Assembly: GCA_964499695.1 (NCBI GenBank)
Contig: CAZCMD010000005.1
Span: 5,250 to 69,249, forward strand
DNA: 64,000 nt
Direction of reading: 5' to 3'
Source of the DNA: JAAZBV01 sp964499695
Lineage (GTDB): Bacteria; Desulfobacterota; DSM-4660; Desulfatiglandales; HGW-15
Shown: one piece after another, positions 25,461-32,895 of the stretch
Layout of the letters: the number at the start of each line of letters is the position of its first letter
Position numbering within the stretch: the first letter of the stretch is position 1
Program-made: the position numbers and the translations under genes
The notes under the pieces: model-generated
What the model was told of the DNA's origin: nothing
Seen by the model: only the letters and a program-made list of their open reading frames with translations
Database searches by the model: none

Positions 25461-25527
25461 AAAAGTCGGATATGTTAAAAAAATGATCTTTCTCGCTATT
25501 GTTTGCCAAAATTAACTCATTTATAGT
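25461..25527 (+). promoter_or_regulatory. Promoter-operator copy 2 of the amino-sugar regulon
   Basis: It has the same 65-base block as 19657-19721 (57 of 65 identical), with TTGTTT (25499-25504), a 17-base spacer and TATAGT (25522-25527). It ends 31 bases before the deaminase ATG, nearly the same distance as in copy 1. It occupies most of the 100-base gap to the divergent araC-type gene. Confidence 0.75.
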
Positions 25528-25556
25528 CCCTTTCAAAACTTTTTAAAAGAAATAAA

Positions 25557-27883
25557 ATGGTCAGAGAGAGTCTAATAGAAAAAAACTCCTGGCTGAAATC
25601 GGGTCAAAAGAGCGCTTCAGGCCGGATGAAAAGGTCAGGGTCATTGTTGTCCCAAGCTTTCCGGAACTGGGGCGCCTTGCCGCTCTCCGTTTTCTTGAAT
25701 GGGTCTCTCTCAATCCTGGAGGAGTGGTCTCTTTACCCACAGGAAAGACACCTGAGCATTTTATATACTGGGTAAAATACTATCTCAATAACTGGGATCA
25801 TAGGGATACAGCGGCTGACCTCGCGGGCCGTGGATTGGGGGAGGTTAAAAGACCAACCACCTGCAATCTTACATTTGTACAGATGGATGAGTTCTACCCC
25901 ATTGATTCAGAGCAGAGAAACAGCTTCTGTCATTATGTCAGGGAGTTCTATATAAAGGGGTTTGGTCTTGATCCTGACAGGGCCATGCTGATTGACTGCA
26001 ACCTTATCGGGCTTGCTTCAGGAGAAAGATTATCCGATATCTGGCCCGGGGGAGACATCGATCTCGGTCTTCGTGAGAGGATGCCTGTTACACCCCTTGA
26101 AAAACGTCAGAAAGAGGTCATAAGTGCGGTTGACAAGTGGTGCGATGCCTATGAAAAACAGATAGAAGCACTGGGGGGTATAGGGTTTTTCCTGGGCGGT
26201 ATCGGACCGGGCGGGGATATCGCCTTTAATATCAGGGGAAGCGCACATGATTCAAAAACCCGCCTCACAATGACAAATTATGAGACACAGGCAGCGGCTG
26301 CAAATGATCTTGGGGGTATTGAGACAGCGGCAAAGCGGGCCGTGATAACAGTGGGTCTTGGTACCATCACAAAAAATCCGGAGTGTGTTGCAATTATCAT
26401 GGCTGCCGGGGAGGCAAAATCACGGGTTGTCGCAAATGCTGTTCAGAGCGGGCATAATCAGGAGTATCCGGCAACAGCTTTGCACAGGTTAACAAACTCC
26501 GTCTTTTACCTGACAGAGGGGGCCGCAAAGAATTTAAAGACAAGGCATATCAGCAGCCTGAAAAAACAGGGGAGTTTAAGCGAGGTACAGATAAGAAAGG
26601 CGGTGATCGATCTCTCCATCTTCCTGAAAAAACCCTTTCATGAGCTTAGCGCTGATGACTTCATGCAGGACAAGATATGCGCCATGGCCATTGAGCAGGG
26701 TGAAAAGGTAACAGGCTGCACCGCCAGGGTACGCGAATGGCTTATGGATGCAGTAAAGAGGGGCCTCTCTGATCGTTCCGCTATTAACTGGCTCCATACA
26801 GAACCCCATCATGATGATATCTTACTCGGATACCTTTCGGGTGTTATAGGTGATCTTGAAGAGAGTTCACAAAGACATTCATTCGCCGCATTTACCAGCG
26901 GGTTCACGTCTGTTATCGGTTCATATCTAATGGGAAGGGTTGATAGCCTGATGCAGGCAATGGAGGAGAAGGTAAATATTCCCGCAGGGCTGCCGGTGGA
27001 TGAGGTTATTAAACTGTTTTTAGAGGGGCATAATAGTAACAACCCCCGGATAATGGCAAAGGCAGAAAATATCCATTTGTATAACTCCCTGTGCGAGGTA
27101 TATAAAACAGAAGAACGAAAAACCATGCATGAAAAGCTCCTGTTGATAAAGGCATATCTGACAGAAGCATACCCAGGGCAAAAAGACCCACCCGAGATCC
27201 AACTGTTAAAAGGCATGATGCGCGAATGGGAAAGCAACCTCTGCTGGGGTGCATTCAACAGGTTCTCATCAAAGACACATCATTTACGGCTTGGTTTTTA
27301 TAAAGGGGATATCTTTAATGTCCCTCCATCAAGGGAAAGAGATGTGTATCCGGTTGTCAACCTGATCTCATGGGTTGCCCCGGATATCATGTCAGTCGCC
27401 TTTGACCCTGAGGGAAGCGGCCCGGATACCCATTACAAGGTATTGCAAGTGGTGGCTGATGCCATCCGCGTACAGAAGGAACACGGTATCCGGACACCAG
27501 GAAGAATATGGGGATACAGAAATGTATGGTACCGTTTTCACCCGGCTGAGGCCAATCTCTTTTTACCTGTTTCAGGGGCAGGCATGAAACGGGCAGGTAA
27601 CCTGTTTATGGATTTTTTCAGGACACAGAAAGAGGCATCATTTCCAAGCCCGGAATATAAGGGGCCATTCAGTGAATATGCAGCGCTTATTCAGCGGGAG
27701 CAGTATGATTGGCTCATAACCTGCCTTGGTAAAGAGTGGTTTGCAGGGCATGAAGACCCGAAAATCCGCGCTGCAATTGGTTTTGTTTTTCTGAGAGAGA
27801 TGAACACTGAAGAGTTGTTATTAAGGGCAAGGACCATCCGTAAAAAATATGAGCCGGATAATCTTTGCATGCCAGGGATATAG
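25557..27883 (+). pseudogene. Glucosamine-6-phosphate deaminase fused to a PIG-L domain, 5' frameshift
   Basis: The main frame, open to a TAG at 27881-27883, encodes a NagB domain (VRVIVVPSFPELGRLAALRF, SLPTGKTPEHFI, TFVQMDEFYPI, GGIGPGGDIAFN) followed by a PIG-L/LmbE domain with the metal motif EPHHDDILLGY. NagB converts glucosamine-6-phosphate to fructose-6-phosphate and ammonia; such NagB-PIG-L fusions occur in other bacteria. The frame has no good start. The ATG at 25557 reads MVRESLIEK and is joined by a -1 shift at an A7 run (25579-25585), which would give about 775 residues. Translation from the internal GTG at 25724 would lose the first NagB strand. Confidence 0.85.
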
Positions 27884-27886
27884 CGC

Positions 27887-28636
27887 ATGAAAAAGAGAAA
27901 GATCATTGCCGTGATTGATATAGGTGCAGGCCGCGGGGCAAAGACAGCTCTCTTTGATCTTCAGGGTAACTGCCTCTTAAAGGGGTTCTGCCGGTCAGTG
28001 CATACGGAAGATCGGGAGAGGTAATGGTTGACAGGCTTGTAAAACACTTTAAAAAACTAATAGACAGATCATTCCATTCATCTGATGATCTTATTGCCCT
28101 TGGAGTTGATATGCCGGGCGTGATATCTGACGGCCAGGTGTATATATGCTCGAACCTGCCATTTCTCGCAGGTGTAAATATAGGGGCACTCTTTGAGCAA
28201 AGGTTCACCTGCCCGGTGGTCATCATCAATGATGGTGAGAGCGGCGGGCTTATGGAGTGGCGTGTGCGTAAAAAGGAGCTTCTTTACTGGGTTATAGGTG
28301 GTGGATGGGGCGGGGCCTGGATCAATGCGGAGGGAGGTGTAACCTGCAAGGGTGATTTCTGTGAGGCGCGTGACAGGGCTCTTTTTCTTGTGAATGAACC
28401 GGGGTATGCTACAGGGATATCAGAAAAAATGCTTGGTGAGATATTTGAAGAATATGGCCTCTCTCCTGCGCTGGTTCTGCGGGTGTATCCTTGTCTACAT
28501 GGCCCTGTTCGGGACAGGAAAGCTGATATTCGGTCAGTGGCTTATGGGGCTGGGATTTCTTGTCCTCGCAGCCTGTGCAGGGTTAATCATATACATTGAT
28601 CTGAACAGGCGCGGGTGGAAGAGTGTGATGGAATAA
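27887..28636 (+). pseudogene. ROK-family sugar kinase fragment fused by deletion to the end of a sodium:solute symporter
   Basis: The first frame from 27887 reads IIAVIDIGAGRGAKTALFD, a ROK nucleotide-binding strand, and stops at 28022-28024. The next frame, from 28024, continues the kinase (LIALGVDMPGVISDG, VVIINDGESGG, WVIGGGWGGAWI) to about 28460. From there a third frame encodes the last helices of an SSS-family symporter (VYMALFGTGKLIFGQW, DLNRRGWKSVME, stop at 28634-28636). A frameshift and a deletion joining two genes explain this. The intact locus presumably had a GlcNAc/glucosamine kinase and its sodium-coupled transporter. Confidence 0.75.
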
Positions 28637-28641
28637 ACCTT

Positions 28642-28666
28642 CAGGATGGGTTATTAACCCATCCTG
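28642..28666 (+). terminator. Terminator-like stem-loop at the end of the amino-sugar locus
   Basis: CAGGATGGGTT and AACCCATCCTG form a perfect 11-bp stem with a 3-base loop, six bases after the symporter stop. Downstream sequence is moderately T-rich (CTTCTACTTTG). Confidence 0.6.
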
Positions 28667-28669
28667 CTT

Positions 28670-28762
28670 CTACTTTGTAGATGGTTTGATCTTTGGCAAT
28701 GCTATAGCTTCTCTAATTACCCTGAAGAAGAAAGAGCAGCTACCATCTCCGGTAAAATTCAT
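28670..28762 (-). pseudogene. Fragment of a SAM-dependent methyltransferase gene
   Basis: The 65 bases at 28695-28759 match 31129-31193, inside the intact methyltransferase gene, at 58 of 65 positions. In the same frame and orientation they encode NFTGDGSCSFFFRVIREAIALP against NFAGDGNCSFFFRVIREAIALP. Nothing else of that gene remains, so this is a remnant of a diverged second copy. It is truncated on the left by a TAG about seven codons past the homology and on the right by the toxin remnant. Confidence 0.8.
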
Positions 28763-28770
28763 GAGTTTGA

Positions 28771-28857
28771 TTAGCAGATTTTATGTTTATCCAGTGCGAT
28801 ATATTCTGCGATTTCAGAAGCCCTATCAATAGCCAGCAGTGACCAGAAAATTTTCAA
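28771..28857 (-). pseudogene. Truncated ParE/RelE-type toxin
   Basis: Immediately after the antitoxin, in an overlapping frame from a TTG at 28857, 28 codons read KIFWSLLAIDRASEIAEYIA and then LDK before a stop. This matches the N-terminus of ParE/RelE-superfamily toxins, which are normally 90-105 residues. The remaining two thirds, including the catalytic or binding strands, are missing, replaced by the methyltransferase fragment. Confidence 0.7.
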
Positions 28858-29135
28858 TTATGGACTCTTTTTAATATTTTATTTTTTACCTCTTTATGCT
28901 CAATTCCCTGACCCTGTGCCAGTTGACTAAGAGATGTCTGGACATCAGTCAAAAGCTCAAGCTTTTCCTGCATGTTTTCATATTCAACAGCATCCATTAA
29001 AACAGCAACACCTTTACCATGCTGTGTGATGATAACAGGCCTTTTCGTGTCACGGACCTGCTTGATATAGTTTGCGATTCCAGTCCTTACCTCAGATAAC
29101 GGTTTAATATCCTGATCAATTTTTAAACGTTGCAT
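28854..29135 (-). CDS. Phd/YefM-family antitoxin, orphaned
   Basis: About 93 residues from the ATG at 29135, chosen because GAGGT lies just upstream; an in-frame ATG at 29147 overlaps that site. The fold is shown by IKPLSEVRTGIANYIKQVRDTKRPVIITQHGKGVAVLMDAVEYENMQEKLELL, the Phd/YefM DNA-binding and dimerisation region. The acidic, flexible C-terminus would neutralise a toxin. Its partner is reduced to a 28-codon remnant overlapping its stop. Three GTAC boxes upstream are a likely operator. Confidence 0.85.
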   Translation of the reverse strand: MQRLKIDQDIKPLSEVRTGIANYIKQVRDTKRPVIITQHGKGVAVLMDAVEYENMQEKLELLTDVQTSLSQLAQGQGIEHKEVKNKILKRVHN

Positions 29136-29162
29136 TTTGCACCTCATAATTATCTATTTTAC

Positions 29163-29190
29163 GTACAATATATCGTACATTATTTAGTAC
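29163..29190. promoter_or_regulatory. Three GTAC boxes spaced 12 bp, likely antitoxin operator
   Basis: GTAC occurs at 29163, 29175 and 29187, each separated by eight A/T-rich bases, just upstream of the antitoxin start. Regular phasing near one helical turn and short palindromic boxes are typical of Phd/YefM autoregulatory operators. Confidence 0.55.
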
Positions 29191-29234
29191 TTGTAAGCAG
29201 TTTCTTTTGACATAACTGGTGCTTTATAAATCCT

Positions 29235-29666
29235 CTATTTCCCGCCTAATATCCCCAATACCCCCCGTTTGAAAAACAGGTTTTGATCTTTGATTATAAA
29301 ATATTTTGAAATATCAGGATCATTCAACCCTTTCTCCAACAGCTTGCTGATTTGTGATTTGTTTTCTTCTGATTGCCGGGCATGTCTGATGTAATCCTGA
29401 AAATTCAGATCAACCTCAATCTCGAAAGTCTTTTTAATTTCAATATCTCGTTGTGTATAAAGGGTTTTGATGAATTCTTTGCTCAGGGTTTTATGATGGC
29501 TTATATCTACCTCACGCTCAAAGTCCAACAAAGTATCCTGAACAGATATCTCACAAAAACGGAAATAAGCTTCCTGGTATTCTTTATTTTTTGTAACTGA
29601 CCTACTGCTGAAATTTTGGGCCTGTTTATCAAATTGTCTTTTTACTATTTCATGTAGCTTAGTCAT
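29235..29666 (-). pseudogene. Internally deleted class I methyltransferase
   Basis: The 143 residues start like a UbiE/Tam-type methyltransferase (MTKLHEIVKRQFDKQAQNF, then SVTKNKEYQEAYFRFCEISVQDTLLD). At the point where the SAM-binding GxGxG loop should follow LLD, the sequence instead jumps to a C-terminal-type stretch (TLSKEFIKTLY, then a helix-rich tail ending FFKRGVLGILGGK). An in-frame loss of roughly 100 residues is the simplest explanation. The product could not bind SAM in the usual way. A divergent, unrelated small protein cannot be excluded. Confidence 0.55.
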
Positions 29667-29689
29667 ACACTATTTCATATGCATTGTAA

Positions 29690-29762
29690 GGTTAACATAG
29701 AATTCAGCGGTTTTGTAAGCGGCGAAGTCGCTGGAAAAATCAGCTGAAATGTTTTGTTATGC
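29690..29762 (-). other. attC-like imperfect hairpin at the end of a methyltransferase gene
   Basis: On the minus strand the 73-base element begins GCATAAC, overlapping the upstream gene's TAA stop, and ends GTTAACC. Inside, TTTCAGCTGATTTT faces AAAACCGCTGAA, and AGCG faces CGCT around ACTTCGC. Size, position directly at a stop codon and nested imperfect arms resemble integron attC sites. The outer boxes do not fit the RYYYAAC/GTTRRRY consensus exactly, and no integrase is in the window. Confidence 0.3.
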
Positions 29763-30410
29763 AATTTTATTACATACGATATATCTTAAGCAATGTGTAT
29801 GTTCCCCAGCATCACCATGGTTTTCCGGATCGTTTATAATATTTTCTTCAATTATCTCAAATTTATGAAAATGACTTCTGATGTCTTCGCTAGAAAAATA
29901 GTGCACTGGCCTACCAGGTTTACTTTCAAAAGTATATTTCTCCACTTCCGTGCCCTTCCCATAACTTTCTTCTTTATCGGAAAAAACGACAAAAAAACAA
30001 ATTCCACCAATTTTTAATTCCTGATAGCATTTATTGATAAAAAACTCCCGTTCCTTTTCTCTAAAAAGATGAAGCAAATTAAAACAATATATAGCATCAA
30101 ACGACTCTCGACCAAAATCAATATCAAGACAAGAGCCAAGCATCATTTTTGTCTTTAGATCATTTTCTTTTGCGATGGCACATGCTTTTTTTGAAATTTC
30201 TACACCACAAACTTCATAGCCTTGCGAAGAAAGAAAATTGGTATGCCTTCCGTATCCGGCGCCTGGTACGAGTATCTTTTTTACTTCATACTTTTTAAAA
30301 AAATCTATCGCACGATATATGGTTTGACTTGGGCTATCACCCCATATTTTATTTTCATCTTCAAATCGTTTTTCCCAATAGGAATTTAAATTATCTAAGT
30401 AGTTATTCAT
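29757..30410 (-). CDS. Class I SAM-dependent methyltransferase (TehB-like)
   Basis: The 217-residue protein carries a SAM-binding motif I KILVPGAGYGRHTNFLSSQG, an acidic residue at the end of the next strand (GVEIS), a motif IV region FDAIYCFNLLHLF and a YQELKIGGICFFVVFS post-motif helix-strand. The N-terminal YWEKRFEDENKIWGDSPSQ resembles thiopurine/tellurite-type (TehB) methyltransferases. Its substrate is unknown. Base composition is clearly more AT-rich than the core genes, consistent with recent acquisition. An attC-like hairpin overlaps its stop. Confidence 0.82.
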   Translation of the reverse strand: MNNYLDNLNSYWEKRFEDENKIWGDSPSQTIYRAIDFFKKYEVKKILVPGAGYGRHTNFLSSQGYEVCGVEISKKACAIAKENDLKTKMMLGSCLDIDFGRESFDAIYCFNLLHLFREKEREFFINKCYQELKIGGICFFVVFSDKEESYGKGTEVEKYTFESKPGRPVHYFSSEDIRSHFHKFEIIEENIINDPENHGDAGEHTHCLRYIVCNKIA

Positions 30411-30806
30411 ATTACTCGCTCTCTATTTATTCGTTCAACCAATGATTATATGGTTTCTGTTTATCTTCTTAGTTCCAATAAACTTTTCCGGTAAAAAGAA
30501 CCACTTTCAGTTATCTTCTAACTGTTTATCATGCTTTTTTACAGGGTAAAAAGAAAACTGTCTTTTCTAAAAAACGCTATTTAAAAAAGGGTTTTGAAGC
30601 AGGTAATACTTGCTTTGCCCCGAGTATTTAAATCAATCAATATTTTTTCTGAAATGTCTGTTTTGAATAGAAACGTGTGCAACTGTATATCAATCTGAAT
30701 CTGGTTTCAACAGGTTATTATGTGTAGTTCTTTGTTGCATACGCAGGCTATATAAACCCGCCGCTGCACCGTTGTTCTCTTTGGAACTTAACTATGTTCA
30801 TCCAGT
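30411..30806. other. AT-rich intergenic region of about 400 bases
   Basis: No gene or terminator stands out. Two imperfect direct copies of a GGTAAAAAGAA block followed by a T/C-rich stretch occur near 30490 and 30545. A GC-rich imperfect hairpin (ttgcatacgcaggc with gccgctgcacc) lies near 30735-30773. The region probably holds the promoter of the gene at 29757-30410. Confidence 0.5.
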
Positions 30807-31583
30807 TCATTTTTGAGCCAGCAGGTTAATCCTTCGGAAGGTCTCAAAACATCTGCCGTCATCATGTTTGGTTTCTTCAATCATCCTTTTGACAACAAAT
30901 GCCCGGAAAGGCTTTTTGTCCTGTTCCGCAACACATATGATAAAGGGTACCAGACTCGGCTGGTCTATCCATTTTATTAAGGCATTTGTATCCGGGAAGA
31001 ACCTGTCAGCGTTTTCTCCCCAGACCTCGGCATTAATAAAGCCGCTGTTCTTAATGATTTCTCTGTACTCCTCAACCGGCGGCATAAACCAGGGCCATGA
31101 AAAATCCATAAAGTATTTTGAGAAACCGGGCAATGCTATAGCTTCTCTAATAACCCTGAAGAAGAAAGAACAGTTTCCATCTCCTGCAAAGTTAAATCGC
31201 ACAACACCTTTTGGCCGTAATGCACGCTTGACGTTATCAAGAAGGTGGTAATGGTCCTTTACCCAGTGTAGAGTAGCATTTGAGAAGATAATATCGAAGT
31301 CCCGGTCAAATGCGAGATCATTGATATCCATCAGGATAAATCGCAGGTTTTCGCTCTCTCTTGTAATTGCAGTTTCAATCATACCCCGTGATGCATCTAT
31401 GCCGATGACCTCACCTTTGGGGACAAGGTTGGAAAGCCTGGCAGTCAAAACACCATCACCACACCCAAGGTCAAGGATTCTCTCTGTGCCTTTAAGTTTA
31501 AACTCTTCAACGATCCTCTCTCCCCATTCTTTTTGATGAGAGGAGGCTTGCTCGTATTTCTTGCCATCAAATTCGTATGCCAT
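30807..31583 (-). CDS. Class I SAM-dependent methyltransferase (trans-aconitate methyltransferase-like)
   Basis: The 258-residue protein shows motif I RILDLGCGDGVLTARLS, the acidic GIDASRGMI, the FDIIFSNATLHWVKDH segment typical of Tam/UbiE relatives, and VKRALRPKGVVRFNFAGDGNC. The C-terminal part has the PWFMPPVEEYREIIKNSGF block seen in trans-aconitate methyltransferase-like proteins. The substrate is unknown. A 65-base piece of this gene (31129-31193) is duplicated in diverged form at 28695-28759. Confidence 0.85.
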   Translation of the reverse strand: MAYEFDGKKYEQASSHQKEWGERIVEEFKLKGTERILDLGCGDGVLTARLSNLVPKGEVIGIDASRGMIETAITRESENLRFILMDINDLAFDRDFDIIFSNATLHWVKDHYHLLDNVKRALRPKGVVRFNFAGDGNCSFFFRVIREAIALPGFSKYFMDFSWPWFMPPVEEYREIIKNSGFINAEVWGENADRFFPDTNALIKWIDQPSLVPFIICVAEQDKKPFRAFVVKRMIEETKHDDGRCFETFRRINLLAQK

Positions 31584-31798
31584 ATTTTTTGTCTGCAGAA
31601 AATAAATTTACTTTAATGCGTGGAGTAAAGCGAAATACCTTTCCTCTCACCATATCGATATTACATATATTGTACTCAAATTCATTATAAGGACAAGCAC
31701 TTAATTAATGGGTGCAGTTAATGAACTTGACACCTTTTCCCTTACACTTTATACTCCCTTTTAAAATTAAGTTATTATTAATAAAGGAGAATTTTTGA

Positions 31799-32293
31799 AT
31801 GGGAAAGTACGGTAAGTATATCGTCACTGAATTCTATGACAAATTCCAGCTCCCGGAAGAAAGGGCCTGGGAAAAGGCAATTATGGGTCGTGGCCCGCTT
31901 GAAGATGGTCTCAGGCGTATGATGGAACATATGGTCTGGATGGACTCCAATGTTATCCCTGGCGCATTTTATGCTGAGGCCGTATGGTTCTGGCCCCCTT
32001 CTATAACAGGCCGTGTAATAACCCCGCCAAAGCCGGGCGAGGAAGACAAGCATGGCATCCCGCCACATGCACACACATTTCCTGAGCTTCTTTCCTATTA
32101 TGGAACAGATATGAATAACCCCAGGAATATTGGTTGCCAGATCGAGATATGGCTTGAGGGTGAAAAATATGTGTTTGATAAATCCTTTGTCCTGTATATC
32201 CCGGAGAATGTAGTGCATTGTCCCCTGAAGATGCATAATATGACAATGCCTCTTTTCCATTTCACAATGGGACCTGGAGAAAGCTATACGTAA
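31799..32293 (+). CDS. Cupin-fold protein, paralogue 1
   Basis: The 164-residue protein has a cupin metal motif: PPHAHTFPELLSYYG gives His-x-His and Glu, and IPENVVHCPLKMHN gives the fourth His. It aligns over the core with the next gene. The N-terminal 85 residues are largely specific to this copy, with a variable region rich in W and P. No enzyme assignment is possible; it may bind a metal and a small organic ligand. AAAGGAG lies before the ATG. The pair is followed by one clear terminator, so they are co-transcribed. Confidence 0.7.
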   Translation: MGKYGKYIVTEFYDKFQLPEERAWEKAIMGRGPLEDGLRRMMEHMVWMDSNVIPGAFYAEAVWFWPPSITGRVITPPKPGEEDKHGIPPHAHTFPELLSYYGTDMNNPRNIGCQIEIWLEGEKYVFDKSFVLYIPENVVHCPLKMHNMTMPLFHFTMGPGESYT

Positions 32294-32352
32294 TTATGAA
32301 GTAATTATTGTGTAACGATATTATAAATCTGAATAATAAAGTGAGATAAAAT

Positions 32353-32799
32353 ATGTCAGAACAAAAATATACAAAATATTTTATATTTGATGATAAAAAA
32401 GGCCTTAAGCTCCCATCATACAGGTTGAATACCGACTCGAAAAAGATAATAAGAATGACCCATATAGATGCTGATACGGTTAAGGGTGCGACCTTTTATA
32501 ATGAAATGATGTGGATACTACCCGGGTTTGATAAAGACTGTAAGGATAAGAAACCGAATTTCAAGGAGGAGCATACCCATGATTTCGGCGAGCTTATGTG
32601 CTTTTACGGCCTGAATTATGAAAATGTCATGGACCTTGGTGCAGAGATAGAGTTTTCTATTGATGGTGAAACACATATCATCAAAGAGAGCTTTACCGCA
32701 TTTATACCGCCGGGTGTAAAACACGGCCCCCTTACCATCAGGAATGTTACACGGCCCATTGCGCACATGATAGCCTGCACAACCGGGAGATATAAGTAG
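32353..32799 (+). CDS. Cupin-fold protein, paralogue 2
   Basis: The 148-residue protein repeats the layout of its upstream neighbour: EEHTHDFGELMCFYGLNYEN supplies His-x-His and Glu, and IPPGVKHGPLTIRN the last His, with an EIEFSIDGETHIIKESFTAFI strand pair between. Overall identity to paralogue 1 is limited outside these positions, so the duplication is old. A role in the same process is likely but not identifiable from sequence. A terminator with a T6 tract follows. Confidence 0.7.
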   Translation: MSEQKYTKYFIFDDKKGLKLPSYRLNTDSKKIIRMTHIDADTVKGATFYNEMMWILPGFDKDCKDKKPNFKEEHTHDFGELMCFYGLNYENVMDLGAEIEFSIDGETHIIKESFTAFIPPGVKHGPLTIRNVTRPIAHMIACTTGRYK

Positions 32800-32827
32800 T
32801 ATTACCTTATTAAGGGTAAACACGGAG

Positions 32828-32858
32828 AGGTTGAGTCAGTTATGTCTCAACCTTTTTT
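32828..32858 (+). terminator. Rho-independent terminator of the cupin pair
   Basis: AGGTTGAG pairs with CTCAACCT around a 10-base loop and is followed directly by TTTTTT. Confidence 0.85.
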
Positions 32859-32895
32859 GTCCTTAATAAAATATAACCAGCAAGGAGGAAATAAA

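Noticed and set aside
26809..27258. 149-codon minus-strand open frame inside the NagB-PIG-L gene
   Set aside because: It lies opposite the conserved PIG-L domain and shows no recognisable protein features.
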